Shown: one piece after another, positions 8,432 through 15,343 of the stretch | How the letters are laid out: the number at the start of each line of letters is the position of its first letter | Position numbering within the stretch: position 1 is the stretch's first letter | DNA from: an uncultured Lachnospiraceae bacterium | GTDB lineage: Bacteria > Bacillota > Clostridia > Lachnospirales > Lachnospiraceae | Assembly: GCA_934351765.1 (NCBI GenBank) | Contig: CAKRJM010000002.1 | Span: 1 to 40,547, forward strand | DNA: 40,547 nt | Direction: 5' to 3' | Program-made: the position numbers and the translations under genes | The notes under the pieces: model-generated | What the model saw: only the letters and a program-made list of their open reading frames with translations | Told to the model about the DNA's origin: nothing | Database searches by the model: none

Positions 8432-8540
8432 GTCGGTCGATGTCTATTTTTTACTGTAAATCAGACCAACGACCGTGGATTGAAAAAGTAATTGGGAAAT
8501 GTACGGTACCATATCGGATCTTTTTCCGCTGGTGCCGTAC
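8432..8540 (+). ncRNA. Candidate crRNA-like regulatory RNA (degenerate CRISPR repeat, short guide, 3' hairpin)
   Basis: The RNA would begin near 8432. Bases 8434-8439 (CGGTCG) can pair with 8470-8475 (CGACCG); this stem ends at the same repeat position (22) as the real repeat stem, but with a 30-nt loop. Bases 8474-8485, CGTGGATTGAAA, are identical to positions 21-32 of the array repeat; position 33 is A instead of T. Thus 10 of 11 handle bases are kept while the rest of the repeat has decayed. The guide starts at 8487 and matches the site upstream of the cas -35 box. From 8501 the RNA folds into a strong hairpin (8501-8511 with 8530-8540, and 8515-8518 with 8525-8528), which takes the place of a second repeat hairpin. 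No real terminator T run follows. No functional data; the role in cas autorepression is inference. Confidence 0.72.
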
Positions 8541-8778
8541 CAAACTTCCATTATTTATTTTTCTTCATTTCTGTGCTAACACTCTATTTTTTCTGTTGTA
8601 ATCATTTATAAACACAGTTACCCAATCTTTCCATTTATTCGATATTTCATCAGCAATTAGAACTTACCTTATATACATCCACTATATGATAGACAATCCT
8701 ATCCGTCAAGTGAATTTAAAATAAATTTCGTAACTAAAAACTATCCGCTCACAAACTAACTCACGCTGTGTATTCTTC
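8541..8778. other. AT-rich intergenic region without a recognisable gene
   Basis: Apart from the minus-strand promoter at 8681-8709, I see nothing definite here. Two minute minus-strand ORFs (10 codons each) begin at ATGs near 8650 and 8627, but neither has a good ribosome binding site. The stretch is far more AT-rich than the genes to the right. Confidence 0.6.
8681..8709 (-). promoter_or_regulatory. Second minus-strand promoter P2, facing the cas operon
   Basis: TTGACG (8709-8704) and TATAGT (8686-8681) with a 17-bp spacer form a strong predicted promoter on the minus strand. The spacer holds a short inverted repeat (GATAG...CTATC). Transcripts would start near 8674, cross the crRNA-like RNA in antisense and could reach cas3 with a leader of about 440 nt. 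Confidence 0.6.
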
Positions 8779-9019
8779 CCGCTCTCATACAGTCTTTTCT
8801 GCTATTTCAGCACGCAGACCTCAGACCTTCTCTCACTCCGCTCGTTCAGTCGCTGCAAAGCAGCTCCTGCCTGAGGTTCTATGGGCATTCTGTCCACTCC
8901 CATACTGGCTTTTCCGGTATTTCACCACGCAGACCTCAGACTTTCTCCCACTCCGCTCCTTCTGTCGCTGCTTCGCAGTTCCCGTCTGAGGTTGCATGGG
9001 CGTTCCGCCCATACATAAG
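8779..9019. repeat. Two tandem, diverged 115-bp direct repeats plus a partial third
   Basis: Bases 8779-8893 and 8894-9008 align over their full 115 bp, with identical stretches such as CACGCAGACCTCAGAC (8811 and 8926). A short third start is at about 9005-9019. Each unit contains an inverted pair, ACCTCAG near its start and CTGAGGT near its end, so each can fold into a long hairpin. No ORF is supported. This resembles dispersed intergenic repeats of Lachnospiraceae genomes rather than an insertion sequence. Confidence 0.8.
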
Positions 9020-9022
9020 TCT

Positions 9023-9066
9023 AAAAAAACGCCCATGCGTAAGTAAACTTACACTGGACGTTTTTT
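9023..9066. terminator. Bidirectional intrinsic terminator after thiC
   Basis: A-rich 9023-9029 and T-rich 9061-9066 flank a stem with ACG/CGT, CCA/TGG and GTAAGT/ACTTAC pairs, so it works in both directions. It ends the minus-strand thiamine operon. Confidence 0.8.
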
Positions 9067-9093
9067 ATCCTTATCTGCGTGCTGAACTGGAAG

Positions 9094-10404
9094 TTACAGG
9101 ATATCAATATGTTCCCCGGCCAGAGCTTTGTTCATGCTGCGGACTGCACAGAATTTTCCGCACATGGAGCAGGTATCTTCATGTTCCGGAGAACGGTCAT
9201 CACGGATCGCTTTTGCGGTCTCGGGATCGATGGCGCATTTCCACTGAGCTTCCCAGTCGAGGACACGGCGGGCATCGCCCATCTGGTCATCAATGTCTCT
9301 GGCGCCGCGTACCCCCTTGGCAATATCTGCTGCATGAGCTGCGATCCGGCTGGCGATGATCCCCTGCTTTACATCATCCAGGTTCGGCAGAGCCAGATGT
9401 TCGGCGGGGGTTACATAGCAGAGGAATGCTGCGCCGTTCATAGCTGCAATGGCACCGCCAATGGCCGCGGTGATATGGTCATAGCCCGGTGCAATATCGG
9501 TTACAAGCGGCCCAAGTACATAGAAAGGCGCGCCCATACAGATGGTCTGCTGCACCTTCATATTGGCTGCGATCTGATCCATGGGAACGTGTCCGGGGCC
9601 TTCTACCATGACCTGAACATCCTTCTCCCAGGCTCTCTTGGTCAGCTCACCCAGACGGACAAGTTCCTCGATCTGACATACATCCGTGGCATCTGCCAGA
9701 CAGCCGGGACGGCAGGCATCTCCCAGGGAAATGGTCACATCGTATTCTCTGCAGATATCCAGAATCTCATCATAATATTCATAGAACGGATTTTCCTCTC
9801 CGGTCATACACATCCATGCAAACACCAGGGAACCTCCGCGGGATACGATATTCATCTTTCTCTTATGTTTGCGGATCTGATCGATGGTCTTTCTGGTGAT
9901 TCCGCAGTGGAGGGTTACAAAATCCACACCGTCCTCTGCATGGAGACGGATCACATCGATAAAATCCTTTGCAGTCAGCGTATCCAGATCTCTCTGATAA
10001 TGGATCACACTGTCATAAACCGGAACTGTTCCGATCATCGCAGGACACTCATGGGTCAGCTTCCGGCGGAACGGCTGAGTATTTCCGTGGCTGGACAGAT
10101 CCATGATGGCTTCTGCACCCATATTGACTGCGGAAAGCACCTTCTCCATTTCCACGTCATAATCCTTACAGTCTCTGGAAACACCAAGGTTTACATTGAT
10201 CTTGGTGCGGAGCATGGAGCCAATTCCCTCCGGGGAGAGACATTCATGATTCTTATTGGCAGGGATCGCCACCTTGCCGCTGGCTACCAGGGGAAGGAGC
10301 TCCTCCGTGGTCATGTGCTCCTTTTTTGCCACGATCTCCATCTGCTTTGTCACAATGCCTTTTCTTGCTGCATCCATCTGTGTTGCGTATGCTTCTGTTC
10401 TCAT
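9094..10404 (-). CDS. thiC: Phosphomethylpyrimidine synthase ThiC
   Basis: This 436-residue radical SAM enzyme converts aminoimidazole ribotide to hydroxymethylpyrimidine phosphate (HMP-P), the committed step of the pyrimidine branch of thiamine synthesis. The C-terminal cluster motif [10 protein letters not shown] binds the 4Fe-4S cluster. Core ThiC blocks include [25 protein letters not shown] and [13 protein letters not shown]. Length fits the shorter ThiC form without the N-terminal extension of enterobacterial proteins. I chose the ATG at 10404, 9 nt after GGAG; the ATG two codons earlier is too close to it. It is the last gene of the operon, 76 bp after thiD. Confidence 0.97.
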   Translation of the reverse strand: MRTEAYATQMDAARKGIVTKQMEIVAKKEHMTTEELLPLVASGKVAIPANKNHECLSPEGIGSMLRTKINVNLGVSRDCKDYDVEMEKVLSAVNMGAEAIMDLSSHGNTQPFRRKLTHECPAMIGTVPVYDSVIHYQRDLDTLTAKDFIDVIRLHAEDGVDFVTLHCGITRKTIDQIRKHKRKMNIVSRGGSLVFAWMCMTGEENPFYEYYDEILDICREYDVTISLGDACRPGCLADATDVCQIEELVRLGELTKRAWEKDVQVMVEGPGHVPMDQIAANMKVQQTICMGAPFYVLGPLVTDIAPGYDHITAAIGGAIAAMNGAAFLCYVTPAEHLALPNLDDVKQGIIASRIAAHAADIAKGVRGARDIDDQMGDARRVLDWEAQWKCAIDPETAKAIRDDRSPEHEDTCSMCGKFCAVRSMNKALAGEHIDIL

Positions 10405-10480
10405 CTTCATTCTCCTTTTTGTATTCTGTTCACCGATCTTTACCGGCGAAAATTTCCTGCGTTCTCTTCCGTTTTGAACC

Positions 10481-11293
10481 TCAATGCTGTACCGGTTCTT
10501 CTGCATATTTTCCTGTCAGGGCAAATGCATGGTTCATGGGACCGCTTCCGAGCCCCAGATCCAGCATAGCTGCCAGTGCATCAGAAATATAGTCCTTAGC
10601 CCGTCCGACGGATGTCTCCAGGTCATACCCCTTCGCCAGATTTGCCGCAATGGCACTGGACAAGGTACATCCGGTTCCGTGAGTGTTGGGATTTTCGATC
10701 CGCTTTCCGTAAAACCACCGGTGTTTCCCACCGGAAACCAGCAGATCGCTGGCATCTTCAATGCTGTGGCCGCCTTTTAAAAGCACGGCACAGCCGCAGG
10801 AATTGCTGATCTTTTCCGCTGCCTCTTCCATGTCCTCCTTATTCCGGATTTCCATGCCGGAAAGGATCTCCGCCTCCGGAATATTGGGCGTTACCAGATC
10901 GGCCAGGGGCAGAAGCCGGCGTTTCATCACTGTGACCGCCTCCGTTTCCATCAGACTGGAGCCGGACGTTGCCACCATGACCGGATCCACCACGATCCGC
11001 TCCGCTCCGTAAAACTCAAGACGCTCCGCCGCTGCTTCCATCAGGGCTCCATTCGGTATCATGCCAAGCTTCACCGCATCCGGGCGGATATCGGTAAATA
11101 CCGCATCGATCTGCCGTTTTAAGAATTCCGGCGTCACCTCCGTCACGCCGCTTACGCCGGTAGTGTTCTGAGCTGTCAGCGCAGTCACTGCGCTCATAGC
11201 GAACACTCCATTCATGGTCATCGTTTTCAGATCGGCCTGAATACCGGCGCCTCCGCTGGAATCACTTCCGGCGATTGATAATGCTGTTTTCAT
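10481..11293 (-). CDS. thiD: Hydroxymethylpyrimidine/phosphomethylpyrimidine kinase ThiD
   Basis: This 270-residue ribokinase-family enzyme phosphorylates HMP and HMP-P to HMP-PP, the substrate of ThiE. It starts [25 protein letters not shown], the ThiD signature. It holds [15 protein letters not shown] and the C-terminal anion-hole motif [18 protein letters not shown] with the catalytic aspartate region of the fold. The ATG at 11293 has a clear GGAGG 6 nt upstream; upstream extensions lack family similarity. It lies 221 bp after the HAD gene, a gap holding one inverted repeat. Confidence 0.97.
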   Translation of the reverse strand: MKTALSIAGSDSSGGAGIQADLKTMTMNGVFAMSAVTALTAQNTTGVSGVTEVTPEFLKRQIDAVFTDIRPDAVKLGMIPNGALMEAAAERLEFYGAERIVVDPVMVATSGSSLMETEAVTVMKRRLLPLADLVTPNIPEAEILSGMEIRNKEDMEEAAEKISNSCGCAVLLKGGHSIEDASDLLVSGGKHRWFYGKRIENPNTHGTGCTLSSAIAANLAKGYDLETSVGRAKDYISDALAAMLDLGLGSGPMNHAFALTGKYAEEPVQH

Positions 11294-11514
11294 GTTTTCC
11301 TCCTGATCCGCATTATTTTTATTCTGCGGGTTCCTTCTTTCCGGAATATCCTTCCTTTTTTGTTTCATAGGACGCACTTTCCTATGAAACGATGAAAGTC
11401 TCCCGCCAGCGACAGAAGGTGGTGCCCCCGGTCTGCCGCCGTAATCTGATCTATATTCTTCACAGGAACCGTTCCAGTTCTCTGCAATTCAGATTCTTCT
11501 GTATAAGCTTGCTG
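11294..11514 (-). promoter_or_regulatory. Intercistronic gap between HAD gene and thiD with a perfect inverted repeat
   Basis: Bases 11362-11371 (GTTTCATAGG) and 11381-11390 (CCTATGAAAC) form a perfect 10-bp inverted repeat with a 9-nt loop. On the minus strand it is followed by A residues, not T, so it is not an intrinsic terminator. It could be an RNA processing hairpin or an operator. I see no strong promoter in the gap. Confidence 0.45.
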
Positions 11515-12168
11515 TTACGACTTGTCAATGGTTTCCCATGCGCTCCGATAATCCTCCAGATACCAGTCCGCCAATGACCGCAATTCCTCGCTGCTTGTTT
11601 CATGGTCGTCATACACGGCTGCCACCGAAAATCCGGCGTCTTTCGCCGTCCGTGCTGCATGATATGCATCCTCAAATACAACGGTCTCCGTTTTTTCTGT
11701 CCCCAGGAACGAAAGCGCCTGCTCGTAGATCATAGGCTCATCCTTCCCGTGCCCTACTTCCCCGCAGGTGAAAATTTCTCCGAAAAAGCGATCCAGGCTG
11801 CAGCGTTTCAGTGCTCCCTCCACCAGCCGCCGTTCCGCCGCCGTGGTAATGCACATGGAAACTCCATCTTTATCTAATTGTTCCAGAAATCCTTCAATTC
11901 CCGGTTTCGGCTCGGCCCTGTACAGATAAAAATCTCCCACCATCTCATTGACCTCATCGATGATCGTCTCCGTACTTTTGGGGATCCGATACTGCTCCCT
12001 GATGGCTTCCGCCGCCTGCTGCAGGCTCATGGTTTTCAGCTCTTCGTTGATGGTTTCCCCTGGCGTCATGCCGATCAGACGCAGATAATCCTCTCCCGCC
12101 GTGTCCCAGACCGACATGGTATCAAACAGTGTCCCATCAAAATCAAAGATTGCCCCGCGAAGCCTCAT
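11515..12168 (-). CDS. HAD-superfamily phosphatase in the thiamine operon
   Basis: This 217-residue HAD hydrolase has motif I FDFDGTLFDT, motif II CITTA and motif IV VVFEDAYHAARTAKDAG, with a small helical cap inserted after motif I (beta-phosphoglucomutase-like subfamily). The ATG at 12168 overlaps the thiE stop by 4 nt, which fixes the start. Being embedded between thiE and thiD, it probably acts on a thiamine intermediate. A thiamine monophosphate phosphatase would fit, since no thiL is seen in the operon and HAD enzymes fill that role elsewhere. Substrate is inferred, not shown; pyridoxal phosphate or a damaged metabolite are alternatives. Confidence 0.85.
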   Translation of the reverse strand: MRLRGAIFDFDGTLFDTMSVWDTAGEDYLRLIGMTPGETINEELKTMSLQQAAEAIREQYRIPKSTETIIDEVNEMVGDFYLYRAEPKPGIEGFLEQLDKDGVSMCITTAAERRLVEGALKRCSLDRFFGEIFTCGEVGHGKDEPMIYEQALSFLGTEKTETVVFEDAYHAARTAKDAGFSVAAVYDDHETSSEELRSLADWYLEDYRSAWETIDKS

Positions 12169-12806
12169 CGGCTCACCATCTCTTCCGAGAGAGCGCGCAG
12201 CTTCCGGCACTGTGCCTCAATGTCCGCTGCGCCAAAGATGGCACTCACAAGAGCCACACCGTCTGCTCCGGTTCCCGCAAGCTCCAGGATATTGCTCTCG
12301 CCGATGCCGCCGATGGCCACCACCGGCACATCCACTGCTTCGCAGATGGCCCGCAGCGTTTCCTTTGGCAGCACGCTTGCATCTGCCTTGGTCGAGGTTG
12401 TAAACATCGCTCCCACACCGAGGCAGTCCGCTCCGTTTTTCACAGCCTCCACAGCTTCCTCCACGGAATGGGCGGAAACACCAATTATCATCTGATCCCC
12501 CACTTTTGCCCGTACATCGGATGCTTTCATATCCTCCTGCCCCACATGGATACCGTCTGCCTGGCATTTTATGGCAACGTCCACATTGTCGTTGATGAAA
12601 AAGGGAACATGATATCTGGAACAGAGTGCCTTGATTTCCTTCGCCTCCGCCAGAAAGTCCTCTTCGCTCAGTTCCTTTTCCCGAAGCTGCACGCAGGTCA
12701 CTCCACCCTTCAGTGCCGCCTCCACCTGCTCATACAGGATCTGTTTTCCCACCCAGGCACGGTCTGTCACCGCATACAGCCGCATATATTGTTTATCGCA
12801 CTTCAT
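12165..12806 (-). CDS. thiE: Thiamine-phosphate synthase ThiE
   Basis: This 213-residue TIM-barrel enzyme joins HMP-PP and thiazole phosphate to form thiamine monophosphate. Family blocks are GGVTCVQLREKELSEEDF, FFINDNVDVAIKCQADGIHVGQEDM, GADCLGVGAMFTTSTKADAS and VVAIGGIGESNI. Length is standard. Its start overlaps thiM by 14 nt and its stop overlaps the HAD gene by 4 nt, indicating translational coupling. Confidence 0.97.
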   Translation of the reverse strand: MKCDKQYMRLYAVTDRAWVGKQILYEQVEAALKGGVTCVQLREKELSEEDFLAEAKEIKALCSRYHVPFFINDNVDVAIKCQADGIHVGQEDMKASDVRAKVGDQMIIGVSAHSVEEAVEAVKNGADCLGVGAMFTTSTKADASVLPKETLRAICEAVDVPVVAIGGIGESNILELAGTGADGVALVSAIFGAADIEAQCRKLRALSEEMVSR

Positions 12807-13614
12807 ACCTTGCTCCTTTCTCCAGCTTCTCCGGCGTCATTCGATCTACCGCATCGATGATATAGGTCCGATAGGACGCATTTCCGTCCATGTCAGACAA
12901 CCGGTCATAGGCAATTTCTCCGGCAATCCCCATGGTGCAGACTGCTGCCGCAGCTGCTTCCAGCGTCCGATCCGGATTGGCCGTCACAAACGCCGCAGTC
13001 ATGGATGAAAGCTGGCAGCCGGTCCCGGTGATGGACGACATTCTGGCATTTCCGTTTCGGATACAATAGACCCTTGCATCATCGCCCACCAGATCGATCG
13101 CTCCGGTCACAGCGACAACTGCTCCTGTCTTTTTCGCAAACGCTTTCACAAAGGACACCGCCGTATCCAGATTTTCTTCCGTCACCTGATCGGCAACATC
13201 CGCATCCACCCCCTTGGTGGTTCCGCTCCCCAGCGCCAGCGTCTTGATCTCGGAAATATTTCCCCGGATCACTGTCATCTTAATGTTCTCCAGCAGCTTC
13301 AGCGCCGTACCGGTCCGAAGTCTGGATGCTCCTGCTCCCACCGGATCCAGCACAACCGGATGGGCCAGCTCATTGGCCTTTTTTCCTGCCAGAAGCATCG
13401 ACGGAATTGTCCGATGGTTCAGTGTTCCGATGTTAATAGTCAGACCCCCACAGATGGACGTGATCTCCTCTGCCTCCTCCGGATCATCTGCCATGATCGG
13501 GGATCCGCCGCAGGCCAGCAGGATGTTGGCACAGTCGTTGACGGTCACATAATTGGTGATATTATGGATCAGCGGACACCGTTCTCTCACGTTCCGCAGA
13601 CATTCTCCAAGCAT
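12793..13614 (-). CDS. thiM: Hydroxyethylthiazole kinase ThiM
   Basis: This 273-residue kinase phosphorylates hydroxyethylthiazole (HET) for salvage. It begins with PLIHNITNYVTVNDCANILLACGGSPIMADDPEEAEEI, and has VLDPVGAGASRLRT, RGNISEI and ITGTGCQLSSMTAAF, all classic ThiM. Together with ThiW and the absence of thiG, thiS, thiH and thiF here, it indicates that thiazole is salvaged rather than made, at least by this operon. It starts 16 bp after thiW. Confidence 0.97.
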   Translation of the reverse strand: MLGECLRNVRERCPLIHNITNYVTVNDCANILLACGGSPIMADDPEEAEEITSICGGLTINIGTLNHRTIPSMLLAGKKANELAHPVVLDPVGAGASRLRTGTALKLLENIKMTVIRGNISEIKTLALGSGTTKGVDADVADQVTEENLDTAVSFVKAFAKKTGAVVAVTGAIDLVGDDARVYCIRNGNARMSSITGTGCQLSSMTAAFVTANPDRTLEAAAAAVCTMGIAGEIAYDRLSDMDGNASYRTYIIDAVDRMTPEKLEKGARYEVR

Positions 13615-13630
13615 ATGGTGTTTTTCCCCC

Positions 13631-14152
13631 TTATCCGATGACTTCCTGCATCTTATGTAAGGCTCCGCATTTTTTCAGGCTGTAGATCAGCACACCGGAA
13701 ATTACGGCTCCGCCGGCAGTGGATACAAAGAACGGAAACACATAGACATAAAACGCCAGCCCAGCTGCACTCTTTCCCATAAGAAGGACTGCGACCGGAT
13801 ACGCACACAGACCGCCCAGGATTGAAGTTCCTGCCACCTCCGCCAGAAGCGTTCCCGGAAGATTTTTAGTTTTCCAGTACATCAGTCCGCAGGCCAGCGC
13901 CCCGAACATGCTGCCCGGAAATGCCATGAGGCTTCCAAGTCCCAGAAGATTGCGGATCAGCGACGCCGCAAAGGCCGCACCCACACCATAACCAGGCCCA
14001 AGAAGCACCGCACAGAGAATATTGACCATATGCTGCACGGGAGAACATTTGCTCCCAAACACCGGGAAGGAGAACAGGCTCCCTACCACAGCTGCCGCGC
14101 AGAATAATCCTGCCAGTGCCAGCTTCTTCACACTGCATTTTGTCTGATTCAT
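13631..14152 (-). CDS. thiW: Thiazole ECF-type transporter substrate-binding protein ThiW
   Basis: This 173-residue membrane protein has about five to six hydrophobic segments and the ThiW pattern LALAGLFCAAAVVGSLFSFPVFGSKCSPVQHMVNILCAVLLGPGYGVGAAF followed by GLGSLMAFPGSMFGALACG. ThiW proteins are S components of energy-coupling factor transporters, predicted to import the thiazole moiety; the shared EcfA/EcfT module would be encoded elsewhere. As first gene behind the TPP riboswitch, its uptake function is controlled by cellular TPP. Confidence 0.93.
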   Translation of the reverse strand: MNQTKCSVKKLALAGLFCAAAVVGSLFSFPVFGSKCSPVQHMVNILCAVLLGPGYGVGAAFAASLIRNLLGLGSLMAFPGSMFGALACGLMYWKTKNLPGTLLAEVAGTSILGGLCAYPVAVLLMGKSAAGLAFYVYVFPFFVSTAGGAVISGVLIYSLKKCGALHKMQEVIG

Positions 14153-14177
14153 ACTTATACAACTTCCTTTCGTCTTA

Positions 14178-14206
14178 TATAAAAGGAGATACCATACGGT
14201 ATCTCC
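14178..14206 (-). terminator. Riboswitch-controlled intrinsic terminator
   Basis: GGAGATACC (14206-14198) and GGTATCTCC (14193-14185) pair around a 4-nt loop and are followed on the minus strand by TTTTATATAAG. Placed between the TPP aptamer and thiW, it is the expression platform that stops transcription when TPP binds. Confidence 0.9.
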
Positions 14207-14224
14207 GAATGTAAGCGCTATAAA

Positions 14225-14315
14225 ACGACTTCCTCCGGCGGCATTATCCGCATCAGGTATAAGGGTCGAAGTTGATCACTTCCTCTCAGCCCGCTTCTAC
14301 GAGCTCCCCTGTATT
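14225..14315 (-). promoter_or_regulatory. TPP riboswitch (THI element)
   Basis: On the minus strand the conserved TPP aptamer parts appear in order: AGGGGAGC, GCTGAGA, GACCCTTATACCTGAT, GGATAATGCC and GGAAG. It lies between a promoter (14329-14357) and an intrinsic terminator (14178-14206), so TPP should cause early termination of the thiW-thiM-thiE-HAD-thiD-thiC transcript. Confidence 0.97.
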
Positions 14316-14328
14316 TATTTTCAATATC

Positions 14329-14357
14329 AGTATACACCTGCCGGCTGGTTATTGCAA
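14329..14357 (-). promoter_or_regulatory. Promoter of the thiamine operon
   Basis: TTGCAA (14357-14352) and TATACT (14334-14329) on the minus strand with a 17-bp spacer. Transcription would start about 10 nt upstream of the TPP aptamer. Confidence 0.8.
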
Positions 14358-14453
14358 GCAGAAGTACAGAATATATTCGGAACACCGGAGTCGGAAAACA
14401 CTGCTCCGGGAAAACCATCTTCCATGCCTTCAAATGGCGGCCTCCTCTAACAC

Positions 14454-14481
14454 AAAAGAGCAGATAACCTTCGTTATCTGC
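14454..14481 (-). terminator. Intrinsic terminator after tRNA-Pro
   Basis: GCAGATAAC (14481-14473) and GTTATCTGC (14468-14460) form a 9-bp stem with a GAAG loop, followed by TCTTTTG on the minus strand. Confidence 0.85.
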
Positions 14482-14490
14482 CCTCTAAAG

Positions 14491-14564
14491 TCGGAATGAC
14501 AGGATTCGAACCTGCGACCTCTCGGTCCCTAACCGAACGCTCTACCAAGCTGAGCCACATTCCG
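14491..14564 (-). tRNA. tRNA-Pro(AGG)
   Basis: The minus strand folds as a full cloverleaf: acceptor CGGAATG/CATTCCG with discriminator A, D arm GCTC-AGCTTGGTA-GAGC, anticodon stem TTCGG/CCGAG with loop TTAGGGA, and T arm GCAGG-TTCGAAT-CCTGT. The anticodon is AGG, which decodes CCU and, after A34-to-inosine editing, further proline codons. CCA is not encoded. It has its own promoter and terminator. Confidence 0.93.
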
Positions 14565-14569
14565 ATTAT

Positions 14570-14603
14570 GGATTTGGTTCGTTAGTATCTCAGAACCAAA
14601 TCC
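14570..14603 (-). other. 5' leader hairpin of pre-tRNA-Pro
   Basis: GGATTTGGTTC (14570-14580) and GAACCAAATCC (14593-14603) are a perfect 11-bp inverted repeat between the tRNA promoter and the mature 5' end. The predicted start of transcription is at its outer edge, so the precursor would begin with this hairpin. Confidence 0.7.
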
Positions 14604-14609
14604 TCATAT

Positions 14610-14638
14610 ATAATAGCACACGTTTCTCAATAATGCAA
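14610..14638 (-). promoter_or_regulatory. tRNA-Pro promoter
   Basis: TTGCAT (14638-14633) and TATTAT (14615-14610) on the minus strand with a 17-bp spacer. Confidence 0.8.
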
Positions 14639-14723
14639 GCACTTTTTGAATTTTTTTGAATAAAATTTTTCGTTCTATTTCAACAATTCAAATAGTTTGC
14701 ACAATCAGAATAATAATCCGATT

Positions 14724-15080
14724 TTAAGCCAGTTTGCTCTTGGCAACCTCAGCCAGCTTTGCAAAACCTGCCGCATCATTAACGGCCATGTCTGCAAGGA
14801 TCTTGCGGTTCATCTCAACGCCGGCTTCCTTTAAGCCATACATGAAACGGCTGTAGGAAAGTCCGTTCATTCTTGCTGCTGCGTTGATACGGGCAATCCA
14901 GAGCTGTCTGAACTGTCTCTTTCTCTGCTTTCTTCCTGCATAAGAGCTGGTAAGTGCTCTCATTACAGACTGCTTTGCTACTCTATACTGTTTGGAACGA
15001 GCTCCTCTGTAGCCCTTTGCCAGCTTCAGAACTCTGTTGTGCTTCTTCTTAGCGCCTAATCCGCCTTTAATTCTTGCCAT
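14724..15080 (-). CDS. rplT: 50S ribosomal protein L20
   Basis: This 118-residue basic protein matches L20 end to end: [43 protein letters not shown], then [18 protein letters not shown] and [30 protein letters not shown]20 is needed early in 50S assembly, and in Bacillus it also represses its own operon by binding the infC leader. It is the third gene of infC-rpmI-rplT, in the usual order. Confidence 0.99.
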   Translation of the reverse strand: MARIKGGLGAKKKHNRVLKLAKGYRGARSKQYRVAKQSVMRALTSSYAGRKQRKRQFRQLWIARINAAARMNGLSYSRFMYGLKEAGVEMNRKILADMAVNDAAGFAKLAEVAKSKLA

Positions 15081-15112
15081 TTTAAGTCTTCCTCCTTCTA
15101 TTTATGACTGCA

Positions 15113-15307
15113 TTAGTAAGGTAAAATCTTCTTCATAACCTTTGCGTTTGCGGGAACAGCAACGGTTGCTTTTCTAAGATTTCTCTTTCTCTTCTGAGAC
15201 TTCTTGGTCAAGATATGGCTCTTATAGGCCTTCATTCTCTTTAACTTTCCGTTTCCGGTCTTTTTAAAACGCTTTGCTGCTGCTCTGCTGGTTTTTACTT
15301 TAGGCAT
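15113..15307 (-). CDS. rpmI: 50S ribosomal protein L35
   Basis: This 64-residue highly basic protein is L35: [46 protein letters not shown]. It lies between infC and rplT, with intergenic gaps of 36 and 32 bp, the normal arrangement. Confidence 0.99.
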   Translation of the reverse strand: MPKVKTSRAAAKRFKKTGNGKLKRMKAYKSHILTKKSQKRKRNLRKATVAVPANAKVMKKILPY

Positions 15308-15343
15308 GATTCTTCCTCCTTAAACTTTGGCTCAGCCAATTTT

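Noticed and set aside
8416..8601. A 61-codon plus-strand ORF overlapping the crRNA-like RNA
   Set aside because: Its ATG falls inside the promoter -10 region, there is no ribosome site, and the sequence is better explained by repeat, guide and hairpin.
8604..8640. A second possible guide match around TTACCCAATCTTTCC
   Set aside because: Only ATTGGG agrees on the minus strand; the seed and PAM are not in register.
8779..9019. Tandem repeats as a second CRISPR array
   Set aside because: The unit is 115 bp and diverged along its whole length, without the short identical repeat and variable spacer pattern.
9079..10569. A 496-codon plus-strand ORF
   Set aside because: It lies antisense to thiC, whose protein matches the family end to end; the ORF has no recognisable domain or ribosome site and reflects codon bias of thiC.
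12129..12860. A 243-codon plus-strand ORF
   Set aside because: It is a shadow of thiE and the HAD gene on the other strand, with no family similarity.
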